Source of the DNA: Calycina herbarum
Lineage: Eukaryota > Ascomycota > Leotiomycetes > Helotiales > Pezizellaceae
Length of the DNA stretch: 64,000 nucleotides
Direction: 5' to 3'
Assembly: GCA_001414485.1 (NCBI GenBank)
Contig: LLEY01000113.1
Span: 62,001-126,000, forward strand
Shown here: positions 46,841-57,605 of the stretch, in pieces
Layout of the letters: every line of letters starts with the position of its first letter
How positions within the stretch are numbered: position 1 is the stretch's first letter
Position numbers and translations under genes: made by a program
The notes under the pieces: model-generated
Databases searched by the model: none
The model's input: the letters and a program-made list of their open reading frames with translations, nothing else
What the model was told of the DNA's origin: nothing

Positions 46841-47510
46841 GCTGACAGCCGGAGGCGGAGGGCGGGTGCCTCGTGGTTCGTGGTTCGTGGTTCGTGGTGG
46901 TGATTCGGGTGTTGCGTGGTATAACGAGATAATGAGTGGTCTGGCAAGAAGCATCTCATCATCTCATCTCACATGGCGGGGTGACTGCCTTTTTGCTGAC
47001 CTTGCCAGCTGCAGCCCCGTTGCCGTCCAGCCATTCACATGCCACGCCATGCCACGGCCAGCCACAGCCTTGCATCGGAGGGTCGCCTTGCCCCACCAAA
47101 GCTAGGACGAGTTGCGTTTAGCCTGTTTCCAATTCTTAGTCCAGCTTTTTCTGCTTTTCTGCCACCCATTGCACGACGCAAACCCTTTTTTTTACACCAT
47201 TTTCTCCTCTCACCTTCAACACCACAACACCACTCATCTGAATCTAGATGGATTATACTCCCCAAAAACGAGACCTCCTTGTCATTCTTCCGCCATCCCC
47301 ATAACCCTCTCTTCTCTCCCAATCTGCGGTCGAACCGTTTCCGCCCCAACCCCCAACCTCCATCTGCAAAGCTCTCTGCTTTTGGCTCTTAGTCCGCCAC
47401 CGCTACCACCACCCACTTAAGCTCTCTTTTTCGAAATACCGCAACCCACCGACTTTTCCCTCCAACTCGCAACTTGAGCCCATCTCAACCCTCATCTCAA
47501 ACAAGTCAAT
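46841..47510. promoter_or_regulatory. Divergent promoter region, rpc9 / PRPP synthetase
   Basis: 670 bp between two divergent ATGs, with CT-rich tracts on the PRPP side and a perfect triple CGTGGTT array near 46870-46898. No gene is seen. Confidence 0.5.
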
Positions 47511-48889
47511 ATGGTTCGTAACATTGTTATTCTTGGGGGCAATTCCCACCCTCAGCTTGTCGAGAAGATCACTAGTACCCTCGGTGTGCCCGCCTGCAAT
47601 CGCATCCTCAAGAAGTTCTCCGTCGGAGAGAGTCGTCTCGAGATTCAAGATTCCGTTCGTGGCAAAGATGTCTACATCATCCAGTCTGGCGGCGGAAAGG
47701 TCAATGACAATTTCGTCGACCTCTGCATCATGATCTCCGCCTGCAAGACTGGCTCTGCGAAGCGCGTCACAGCTGTTCTCCCCTTGTTTCCATACTCTCG
47801 ACAACCAGATGTGCCCTACAACAAAGCTGGAGCCCCGCTCTCGAAAGCCCCTACAGATGTGAATCGAAACGATTTTACCTTTGAGAGTCGTCCTCCCACT
47901 CCAAGCCCCGCCCAACCACAAAGTCAGGGATTGAGCAATGGTACGGATGTTTTGCAAAAGAAGCTGGCAAAAACCTCCCTCGACCAGCAGAATGGAAATA
48001 CATACACAAATGGCATTACCCCTAGGCGTTCAGACACCACTGATTCGCTTCAGTCGTTGGCAAATGGCCGGGATCGGAACGGCTCTCAGGGATCACAATC
48101 AGCTAGTAACCAAACTTTTACCACTCACGATTATGAAAACACCGCCATTCTCAACAAGAGCTTGTTCAACCCAAAACCAGGATACAAGCAATGGGTGGCA
48201 CAAGCCGGTACGCTCGTGGCAGATCTCTTGACTTGTGCTGGAGCAGATCATATCATTACTATGGATTTGCACGACCCGCAATATCAAGGCTTTTTCGACA
48301 TTCCTGTTGACAATCTATACGGGAAAAATATTTTGAAGAGATATATTCTGCAACAGATTCCGGAATTCAGAAGTGCGGTGATTGTTAGTCCCGATGCTGG
48401 AGGTGCGAAGAGGGCAACTGCCATTGCGGATGAGTTAAATATGGAATTTGCTCTGATTCACAAGGTAATACTTCCCATGATTCTAAACTTGCGCACACTT
48501 ATACCCCCTAGGAACGTCGCCCGACCCGCATTACGGACCGCCAAAATGCCACCATGATGCTCGTTGGGGATGTCGCAAACAGAGTTTCCATCCTGGTTGA
48601 TGATTTGGCCGACACCTCCAATACCATTACCCGAGCCGCAAAGCTATTGAAGAAAGAGGGTGCCACACAGGTCTATGCCCTGCTCACGCATGGTATATTC
48701 AGTGGAGATGCCATCGCCCGAATCAATGCTTCGGCACTTGACAAGGTTGTTGTGACCAATAGTGTCCCGCAAGAGGAGCACAGCCGTTTATGCCCCAAGC
48801 TGGAGGTTTTGGATATTGGCGGCGTCTTTGCGGAAGCCATTCGTCGTGTCCACCACGGCGAATCGATTAGTTCTCTTTTCTGGCAATAG
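47511..48889 (+). CDS. Ribose-phosphate pyrophosphokinase (PRPP synthetase) with internal insertion
   Basis: Exons 47511-48464 and 48512-48889 (intron 47 nt) give 443 aa. Family blocks include [45 protein letters not shown], the Mg/PRPP-site [35 protein letters not shown] and the PRPP loop [12 protein letters not shown]. Between the PYSRQ motif and [11 protein letters not shown] lies a non-conserved Ser/Asn/Gln-rich insertion of about 100 residues, in the position of the known insertion in yeast Prs1/Prs5. The enzyme makes PRPP from ribose-5-phosphate and ATP for nucleotide, His and Trp synthesis. The insertion may serve signalling, as in yeast; this is inference. Confidence 0.93.
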
Positions 48890-50810
48890 GATTGTAGGCG
48901 TCCGGGGTGATTTCGTTTGTTGTCTGCGGAGGTTTCATTCATTCTCTTCGGCGTTCACATGTGGAAATCAAATGGGCGTTTGGATATCTGTGGTAGTGAG
49001 CTTCGCTGTTATGCGCCTGCCTTGCCTTAGCCGATGTGCCAGATACAATTGCTATACCCATCAACCGAACCGCTCTGCGGGTCATTTTACTGACTTCCAT
49101 GATCTTTGGAAGAAACATAGACAGCCATATGTGGCTTTTCCATGAACGCTTTCCCCAAGTGCTGGATATAGCGTGCGTGCTCTTGTTAATAAGAAGCCAT
49201 AGATATGGGAGCAAGAAACTCATCAAGAAGATATCAAAAATAGAGGAAGCGTAAATAAAGATCTCGTGTGGGGATTCACTATGAATTTTTTTGCCATTTT
49301 TTGTTCTGCGTGTATGTACTCATTCTTCATGTACCCAAGTACCCGAGGTACATCATCGGTACCTAGGCAGGGTTTCGTTGATATACCACGTTACACCGCC
49401 CGCCACTGTCAAAGTTGTACCATGGCAAGTACCATGCTATGCCTAGCATTTCAGTAGGTACAATGAAATATTTACCTCACCGTTGCACAGAGGGGCAATG
49501 CCTTCTGTCAAATCGTTGATGACGTCTGAGCCTCGTGTTTATCGGCTACTTGCGATTTGCCGATGGAGCGGGGATGCCCCTTCGTGTTCGGACGTGTTCG
49601 GACCAAGAGCGCGGAAATGGGGGATCGACTGTCGGTCGCCTCTGGGATCTGTTGATGGTTATTCTTATTTTTGTTCTATTGAGTTTTGTTTGTTCTTTAG
49701 TTTTGGGTTTCTCGTATTTTGATCTCGTGAGGGGAAAGTTGAGCATGGAAGTTTTTGATTCTTCAACGCCGGCATTTGAGCGAGATTACGATGGGTACCT
49801 GACTTCTCAGTGGACTTTTCTCCCCATCTTGCGCAAGAGGGAACTTGTCAGCTGTTTGACCCTGGATTTGTTGTGGTGTTGTTTCTATATTCAGGTTTTA
49901 TTTTCGATTCCAAGTGATGCGGCTAAAATGGCGGATACGAGACCGGGGGTTTTCAGATGCAGGTTGTTTTTGATTGTGGTGTGCATGGGAATGACCATGT
50001 CCGTATGCTGAGGCGGAGATGCGAGAGTGGGAACGGTACTTGGGTACGAGTAATAAGCTCTCTAAGCTTTATTTATTTTGGTAGAGAGGCTGAAGATGGA
50101 GTGTGAGAATATACTTTTCGACCAATCGAATGCGTCTATTCTGTGCTTATTAACTACATACAGGCATTACTGGTTGGACCAGGTCAGGTGCCCAGCCTCT
50201 TCAGGTACTCCGTAAGCAAGTAATTTATTTGGTGGTGGAGGCAACTGAGTGATGAGAGAGGCACCGTGGTATTTCGTCAAGTTGTAGTATTGCGATTTTC
50301 TGGCATTGATTTTGAATTTCGCAAGTTACTACCGCTCTTTCCCTGTTTCTTTCGAATGGCATTTTCCAAAAAGTCTGGGGAAAAGAAGCAGGCAACGGAC
50401 AACCAATCAAGTATTTTAGATGCAGATTCCCCTTGGTTTTCGAACCAATCGGGGCTGTGCGTTTTAGGACACCGTTAAAAAGTACGATGCGGGCTTGGTA
50501 CGACATACAGATCTGCATACGGGAGGCGAAGCAAGTTAGACCGACTTCAAAAAATACGAGCTGTCAGTGATCTTTGCCATCACGGGCTTTCCGATGTAGT
50601 TCATCATGAGATTCCTAAGGTGCCCTATGGCGAGTGCCTAGTCTATTGGAAAGTATATATATCTCCTTTTCCCTCCTCTTTTTTCCCATCCATCAGCATC
50701 ATCATCATCATCATCATCAATATCAATCATCTCCTCAATCATCTAAACCTTTCCTCGATATTTTATATCAAGACATTCGTTTTAAACAACAAAACTGAAA
50801 CACCTTCATC
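48890..50810. other. 1.9-kb intergenic region
   Basis: No gene supported. A 158-codon frame at 49535-50011 starts at a non-ATG codon and has no motif. At the right end TATATATAT (50654-50662), a CT-rich tract and (ATC)n precede the secreted protein gene and form its likely promoter. Confidence 0.5.
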
Positions 50811-51448
50811 ATGATGTACACCAAGACTCTCATCGCAGCCACTCTCGCTGGCCTCGCTGCAGCTGCACCAGTCGCTCGCGACACAGTAGATACCGTCGGC
50901 CTCATCGCTCTTCGTAGCACAACCGCCATCCATCTCTCAACCGTCTCAGAAAATGGCCTCAAATTCTGGATCCACAAAGACACAGCTACCTACTGTCCAC
51001 CACAAGCAGAGCCTTGCCCAAGTAAGTCCCTCCCATACTTCACATCCCCATTTACCCTGCAAAACTAACAACTTTCTTAGCCGGAAACTCAACCCAACTT
51101 CTCGCCTCCACAACCTCAGAAGGCGTTTCTTTGAACGTCAACGTCCCAGGCGGTCAACAAATCTACGTCGCCTCCGACGGATCTCTCTCCGCTACCCAGG
51201 CTCACAGTGCCAACACCGGTGACAACGGACTACGTGGTCCTTTCGAGTACACGCCTGCGCCTACATCTTCCGTCGGCTCACTTTTGTTTAACAATCTGAG
51301 TTTTACAGCTTGTCCTACTGCGACGGATCCCAATGTTTATCAGGTGTTTGCGCTTGGATATCCGGGCTTTGTGGCCGGTGCTGGATGTATTGCTTTTAAC
51401 TTGGGACCGCATCCTGTTGCTAGTAGCCCGGTTTGGCAGTATATCTAA
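50811..51448 (+). CDS. Secreted IgE-binding-protein-like small protein
   Basis: Exons 50811-51021 and 51081-51448 (intron 59 nt) give 192 aa. The signal peptide is MMYTKTLIAATLAGLAAAAP. The mature part reads LIALRSTTAIHLSTVSENGL, KFWIHKDTATYCPPQAEPCP and QQIYVASDGSLSATQAHSAN, a pattern I associate with the fungal family annotated as IgE-binding proteins, often found among secreted or cell-wall proteins. Four cysteines could form two disulfides. The function is unknown. A second in-frame ATG at 50814 is equally plausible. Confidence 0.8.
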
Positions 51449-51983
51449 ATGTGTCGGGCGATCTTATAAGCGAAAGGGAATGAGGGGGCAGGTTATTAAT
51501 TTGAGTGGTTAGACTAGCGAGTCTTTTTTAGAGCGTTTGGGGGCATTTTGCGATGTATATACGAGTTTTCTTTATTGTATAATGATAATACACGAGTTAG
51601 ATATAATTTACATCCGAGAGACGATATGGAGAATGTGAAAGAATATAACCCGAACCCCAAATTTATAGATACTCGATTCCCGCTCACGAAACAAAAACGA
51701 CATGTTGACAAGTTCTCTCCGTAACTCCATTAAGCCAAATGGGGTTTACAATCGACCTTCTTCTTTTTGTGCCCGAAGTTGTCGCAAGCGCGACCGTGCT
51801 AGCTGCTGTTTAGACTCGGAAGAACTTACTATAACATGTTAGTAAGTCGTCGTTGTAAATGAGACATTCATCGGTATGTACCTAGATCGAGGAGTGGCTC
51901 CGGTGATAGTGAACGAGAAGGACTACCTTACGCCTTTCTCTTTAGTATACACTGAGGCTCGACTTCTTCTATAAAAAACACTG
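51449..51983. other. Intergenic region with repeat R2 left part
   Basis: From about 51581 this is the left flank of repeat R2 (see 51581-53062). No additional gene is seen. Confidence 0.5.
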
Positions 51984-53062
51984 CTATTTCGTTCTTCGAG
52001 AGTCCTTTCCAGGTGATTGGAGTAATTTGCGGACGAGTATGGATCGAAGAAACAATATCCATAGAAGCTCGTGGGGATACTGATCGGGATCTCCCAAGAT
52101 CCCATTATACCACGTAGCAATCGCATACCGGCGTAGAGGATTACCTGGTAACGTGCCGCTGTATAGGCGGTTCCACAGCGTTGGTCCAAACCCCCCCCTG
52201 TTGGGCACGAAGCTTGTCCAGCTTCAACAATGCCTGGTTCTGGAGCTCAGATGCCATGATCTTATCCGCCAGCAGCCATAAGTCGATTAAGAGAGTCATA
52301 TCATGGGCTCGAGCGGTTCCACCATATTTGTTGGCACGATTAATACCAATGACAACTGCTTGGCTGTAGAGCCAATCAACAAACATGCCAAAGGGTTCTA
52401 TATCCCTGTCGCCACCAAAATCTGCACCTAGTATTTGCCCTTCTGCGGTTTCCAAATTGAAAGCAGCCTTGAAAACCCGAGAATAGTGACATATAAAATT
52501 CTTGCGAATCAAGAATGTTTTGTTGGAGCCAACGTTGACCTTAACCATAGGTTGCGGATCTCTGGAAACACAAGTTAAAACCAGAAAAAATATGAGCGAG
52601 TTTTTTGCGGCGCTTACAGTAGATTTGGTAGTGGCTTCTTTTTCATATAATAGTCCAAGGCTTCCATCTCAGAAGCCTCCGCGAAGAACCTTGAACCCGC
52701 CTCGAGGTTGCTCTGCGGCACTTTCCTTCGCTTTCACTGTGGCAATGTTTCCATACTGGAGAATTCAAATATCTGGCGAATTTTCGGGGAAAGAGGAAAC
52801 AAGAGAATTACAAAGGTAGTGTAGTACGGTGGTTATTTTTTGAACGACGCGATACGCTTTGACAAATTTATAAAGTCCGATTTCAAGTCCAAGGTAACTC
52901 CGGGCTATCCTAGCCAGAGTAAACAATCTTTACTATTAAATTCGTGTATGATTCTGGATATCTCCTTAATATCTTTTTGTGTGGGTTACTTAGGTCCAGA
53001 GCAGCAAGCGGTTATATTATCGTCGAATGTACATTGTGTCGATTAGATTTGTGTATTCTGGA
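51581..53062. repeat. Repeat R2, copy A (contains the frameshifted BTB gene)
   Basis: The left part (51581-51732) aligns with 56016-56145 and shares AATGATA-TACACGAGTT, GTGAAAGAATA and CATGTTGACA-GTTCTCTC. The right part (52925-53062) aligns with 56245-56270 plus 57606-57722 and shares TTTACTA-TAAATTC-TGTATGATT, GTCCAGAG and TCGATTAGAT. The BTB gene lies between. AATACAC at 51587 and GTGTATT at 53051 are inverted to each other, a weak hint of ends. Confidence 0.6.
51984..52667 (-). pseudogene. BTB/POZ-domain gene with a homopolymer frameshift
   Basis: Exon 52667-52618 (MEALDYYMKKKPLPNL) splices in phase to 52561, giving DPQPMVKVNVGSNKTFLIRK, FICHYSRVFKAAFNLE and LIDLWLLADKIMASELQNQA. That is a BTB domain like those of the fungal BTB-only proteins. 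At the C8 run 52191-52198 the frame must shift for the protein to continue as GPTLWNRLYSGTLPGNPLRR and beyond, ending at 51984. Seven or nine bases there would restore the frame, so this is either a true frameshift or a sequencing error in a homopolymer. Its closest relative in the window is the intact gene at 60837-61697. Confidence 0.7.
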
Positions 53063-53730
53063 ATGTAAGAACATTATTATGCGAGATACTCTTGGATAAC
53101 CAATACCATTAAGCGAAAGGGTCTAGGAGAAATGAAAATCGGGTTCTGATTCTTCTCAACCGTTTCGGATAGTTAAATTAAAATCTTCTAACCATCTAGC
53201 ACAATGTTTACAAAAGTAGATGTCGGAGAGCAATGCCCATTTCTCTTATCTATATGCAGGTGGTTCGGGCAGATCAACCCTCTCATTAAACTGGACTAAA
53301 GGTCACTCCTTCCTCGTGTATTCATGACAGCAGTTGGAGAGAAGATGATTGAGTTGGAGCTTGGGAAAGGCCCTTTTAGACAGAAATAGTCAAACCTATA
53401 ATTATTGTTTACTGAACTGTATAACACACTTCACGGCTTTGGAAACAATGGTACCTTACTACATTTTCTTTCAAAGTTTCTTCACTACCAGCACTCAATT
53501 CCTTCTTCCAGAATTTTTCACTTCTGGTCTATTTAAGCGAGAAGCTTATTTTTACATTTGGGCTTTCACTTATGATCCTTGATAAGTATATAGAACAAAT
53601 AAAGCTTGTATCCTTTTCCCAAATAATTTATACCGCATATGAATCAAACTATTGCAACTAAGGAAAAATGTTACTCTGTAGTGAACAAACTCAGATCTTC
53701 CTCGCCTATATAATCAACCCGCTCAAAAAC
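52668..53730. other. Intergenic region, R2 right part and flank
   Basis: R2 continues to about 53062. The remaining ~670 bp before the secreted-protein gene is AT-rich with no supported gene; small open frames at 53349 and 53668 show no motif. Confidence 0.5.
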
Positions 53731-54297
53731 TCAACAATAATTACCCCCCGCGTTAGTAAACCCATAAGAAGCCTTCCAAGCTGTATAACTGACATAACCA
53801 GCATACATCGTATCACCCGAGCGCATCTGTCCAGTGATTCTCTCAATAGCCTGGTGCATCTGTGCCCCGGTCCAATGCTGGCCGTTCCCATAGTCGCATG
53901 CATACAACTCGACTGATCCTTTCTTGTAGGAAGCTGATACTGCCCTGGTGGCTTTGCCATTGACCTGCTGCCCGCCAGCAATGTCGCGCCCATTGCATCC
54001 GAACCATTCTTCAAAACTGATGGCTCCCGAGAATACGTCGTTTATGTCGAGAGTTTGGCCGCTGCTTTCTTTGTTCACTTCCGGTTTTCCGCCTTCGTCT
54101 TGGCGGCCAATAAGGGGTGTGGATTGGAGAGGGGAAAGATTGCGTGGGAATAGTCCGGAGGATTCGTGGTAAGTTGTGATGTTTCCATGGTGGTCTGAAA
54201 AATGAACGTATACCCCATCAGTTGCATCTCTTGGGAGGGAGATTGCAGGAGCGACGGAGAGGAGGAATGGGATGAGAAGTGTAGAAGAAATCTTCAT
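53731..54297 (-). CDS. Small secreted protein, effector-like
   Basis: A single-exon gene of 188 aa. A signal peptide MKISSTLLIPFLLSVAPAIS is followed by a low-complexity pro-region with a possible dibasic-like FPRN and LIGRQ. The conserved-looking core is FEEWFGCNGRDIAG, SVELYACDYGNGQ, MHQAIERITGQM and ends GFTNAGGNYC. Only three cysteines are present in the mature chain. I do not recognise a named family. An ORF start upstream (54396) exists but lacks a signal peptide, so the ATG at 54297 was chosen. The product is secreted by inference. Confidence 0.7.
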   Translation of the reverse strand: MKISSTLLIPFLLSVAPAISLPRDATDGVYVHFSDHHGNITTYHESSGLFPRNLSPLQSTPLIGRQDEGGKPEVNKESSGQTLDINDVFSGAISFEEWFGCNGRDIAGGQQVNGKATRAVSASYKKGSVELYACDYGNGQHWTGAQMHQAIERITGQMRSGDTMYAGYVSYTAWKASYGFTNAGGNYC

Positions 54298-55296
54298 TTT
54301 CGTTAAGGAAAAAGAGCTTGCAAAAGCTAATAAAAAAAGTAAATTTGTTGTCTTGGAAGAAGCAGCTCGATTGAATGATGGAATGTGAATTATCATACCT
54401 CGAGTGGTAGACTTTTCTTCTTATACTCTGGTTTGAATCAGTCTGATTCTATTATTATCTCTCTCTTGTCAGGTTGGCAACAAGGATATTTTTCTTCCCG
54501 AGTACTTCATTCTGGGTGGTTAAGAGTACAAGGATCTATTTTGATGGCTATTTATGTAAAAACTCAGCCTTTGATCTCCCTTGAAGACGCTGATTGACAT
54601 TGACCAAGTAGTTTACAAATTGATTGGGCTAGTGAAACGAGTTCAAATTTATACTCATAAGCTTTCACTTGGCATCAGACGGGTATCTTGTCGGCCGCGT
54701 TCTATTGTCGGCGTCAGGTCACTGAAATAAGCTTGGTCTTATGCCAAGTCCTTCCGCAGCCCTACGCATAAGTTTCATGATGATGACCAAGCCGATAACT
54801 TGTCGGCCGCATGTCTTAACATTAACTGAATCTGTTATTTTTCAGGCCGCTTCTATTCATAACCTTATGTCAATCGTAACCACAATCCTATCACAACCTT
54901 CGTGACTTTTGCAAACATACGCCTTGCTATGCATAACATGAGTCAGAACATACTTCTACCAATAAGAACATGAATAAAAGAGTACTCACTGGTTTTGCGA
55001 GAAGATGATTCGGGATCTCGGTAGCCTAATCGTAAGTCAATTGGAACTTTCATTCTAATGCAGACCCAGTAGAGATGAGTTCAGCGCCACTAGAACACTA
55101 ATCCTACAGGCTACGGGGGGTCCGGCTTGGTGATCTATACGAATACTTACTTTCTTACACTCGGTCAAAATATATAAAGAAATCTCCGTCCTTCGTTTAA
55201 ACGATCTATAACAATCCCCTACTTCTACACATTCACGCAAACATAGACACCCCTCTCAAAAAGTTTACCTGTTAGAAACCCAGCAACACTCCAAAA
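54298..55296. promoter_or_regulatory. Divergent intergenic region between two secreted-protein genes
   Basis: About 1.0 kb. TATATAAA at 55171-55178 lies ~120 bp before the right-hand ATG. TTGTCGGCCGC occurs twice (54688-54698 and 54799-54809), a possible shared element. No gene is seen. Confidence 0.5.
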
Positions 55297-55765
55297 ATGC
55301 AATTCCTCGTCACCCTATGCTCTCTACTCTCTGCGGCAACTCTTGCCAGCACAGCAACCGTGCCAGTAGAAAAGCGATTCGGGCCATCAGGAGGAGTAGG
55401 CGTACGTCGTATCCAGCTTCTACCCTACAATACTATATCGATACTAACCAGCTTCAAAACAGGACCGATGGACTGTTGCACACAAAAATGGGCCAATATT
55501 CGGCGGAGACATCTGCTTCTCCGGATATGACGATAGTTTGTACTACCCGACCGTCAAATGCGACGGGGGAAATGTCAAGGGAATTGACGCTTCTATCTGT
55601 GCGGCTTGCTGCAAATGCGATATAAAGTCTGGAACTGGTAGTTGCACGAACCAGAAGCAGTTCTGTGGCGGGTTTACGAATGTGAAATTGAACAGCGCTT
55701 GTTTTGGTGGGGGGATTATTGGGGGAAATGGGTTATGCCACTGTGAGAAGGCTGTGTTTGCATGA
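55297..55765 (+). CDS. Small secreted cysteine-rich protein (135 aa)
   Basis: Exons 55297-55401 and 55463-55765 (intron 61 nt). The signal peptide is MQFLVTLCSLLSAATLASTA, and a KR dipeptide (VEKRF) could be a Kex2 site. The mature chain has 11 cysteines, including ICAACCKCD, GSCTNQKQFC and GLCHC, with Gly-rich spacers (GGGIIGGNG). This is the profile of a candidate apoplastic effector or defence-like peptide. I recognise no named family. Confidence 0.78.
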
Positions 55766-56272
55766 TAAACTGAGATTGTCCGGGGTTTCGACGGCGTTGG
55801 AAGAATCTTGCTTTATCTGTTTTTTTTAGTTTTGGCGAAGGGAAATGACAATTCATTCTTTCAATGATCACAATCGAGCGATGGTCTCTTCTGGCGGGTG
55901 GCCTGGAGTTGGAAGTGCGCACCCAAAAGGGATTGACGATGTGCAGTCTGGTACTGCCTTGAGTAAGTTTACTCAATACTGATTTGGTATAACTTCAGCG
56001 ATCTCAGGATGGATAAAATGATAGTACACGAGTTTAGAAATCATTCAGAGCCAAGAGATGAGTATCGAAAACGTGAAAGAATACAAGTCCAACTCTGTCT
56101 CTGTGGCCAATGATTTAGCACGGCATGTTGACAGGTTCTCTCTGCAAATATACCAAGCTAAGTGGGATTTACAAGTGATATTCGTTCCTTTAAGACCAAA
56201 TATCTCATATAATTCTTGGCCTTTTTGGCTGCTTCTTAGAGAGAGAACAAGTTTTACTAATAAATTCATGTA
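55766..56272. repeat. Repeat R2, copy B (left part) downstream of the secreted gene
   Basis: From 56016 this matches R2 copy A. It continues at 57606-57725 after the Tc1 element. It has no BTB gene between its parts. Before 56016 I see only 3' flank. Confidence 0.6.
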
Positions 56273-57605
56273 AGAGTTGGGGCCATTACTCGTGGACACC
56301 TAAGCGAACCCCACCAAATTGACACTTATTACTTAAAAATCTATTATAATTTAAACTTCAAGTCTTTTGCCTTAAAACTTATATATATTATTAATGAATA
56401 GTTGCTAATCCTTTAACTTTGATAACATCTTCTAACTTATAAGTTAATCGCTTAGTATATCGCCTATAATCACGTGGATCTACCAGATCCCAAAGCCTTT
56501 CGATCTCTCTAATCAACGCTTCCTTAGAAGTCAGGACAAAAGGCAACTTTTTCAGCTCTTCTTTCATCCACTGCCAGACCTTCTCAATTACATTTAAATC
56601 AGGTAAAGAAGGAGGCTAATTAAACCCGCGGACACTATGTTCGAGCTTAGCTAAACGAGCATGTCCCTTGTACACCTTAGAACCGTCTTCTATAAAGATA
56701 TACTCAGTACCAAGCTCGTCGAATAAGGGAAAGATAACTGGCTCGAGAACTTGATCTCTATAGGCTCGAGAATTCACCCCTTTACAGCCTTGTTCCTTCT
56801 CTAAGAAGATAAGAGGGGATTTATAATCCCAGCCGATCGCGCCCCAGATTATAACCGTCACCCTCCCTAAGCGATATGTCGACGTAATATAGTCCAGACA
56901 CCTCTTTTCGTCTACACGCCGTGTAACCCAGACTCTCCTACTCTTTCCAAGCTCAAATATATACTCGTCCGACCATATGACCTTCCTCCAGTCCCCCTTT
57001 TGCCTATGAGTAGCTGCCCAGTCCGATGTCCCCTACCAGCGGTGCGTATATGCAAAAGCAAGACGTTTCTTTGCTTGGAGTCGGCTAATAAAGGGACAAG
57101 GGCAAGCAATACATCGTCGGTAGCCAGCGTAGCGAAGTTCTCGGCGGATTGTACGGGCAGAAGCAGGTAGATTAAGAGCGTTTTTGACTTGTGTAAAAGA
57201 CATACGACGAGTAGTATAATTTTGTGATATAAATCGAAGGATTTGGCGTATATGTCGCTTAGATAGTAATCTCTTTCGAAACTGCTTCCTTTTCCGTGTA
57301 GTTCGACTTGAATTGCTCTTACATATCCTTTGCGCGGTCGATTTTAGTACACCTAATTCAGCTTCTATCTTCCTCTACGATTTTCCATCGTCTCGCGCTT
57401 GACGTACTCTAGCGCGCTTCGGTGTCGACCAATTCTGGCCAGATTCGTGTATAGAAGAGGGGGAGAGGATTCGGTCTGCCATTTTCAATTTAATGAGTTT
57501 TGGTTAAAGGTTGAATTATGGTAGGTTTTTGAAGACGGAGTGTCGGAAATTATGGTGGGGCGGGAAATCTCGCTTAGGTGTCCCACGAGTAATGGCCCCA
57601 ACTCT
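56273..57605 (-). mobile_element. Tc1/mariner (DD34E-type) transposon, decayed
   Basis: Inverted ends AGAGTTGGGGCCATTACTCG (left) and the complement (right) are flanked by TA at 56271-56272 and 57606-57607. The minus strand shows transposase blocks VIWSDEYIFELGKSRRVWVT, IIWGAIGWDYKSPLIFLEKE, EYIFIEDGSKVYKGHARL, then RGFN-stop-PPSLPDLNVIEKVWQW. The catalytic D, D and E are all visible. The stop replaces the Trp of the family's FNWPP motif, TGG to TAG, a RIP-type G-to-A change at 56614-56616. The N-terminal HTH part is too degraded to trace. Confidence 0.88.

Noticed and set aside
49535..50011. 158-codon frame with a hydrophobic segment
   Set aside because: Begins at a non-ATG codon, shows no family motif and lies in an intergenic region with short repeats.
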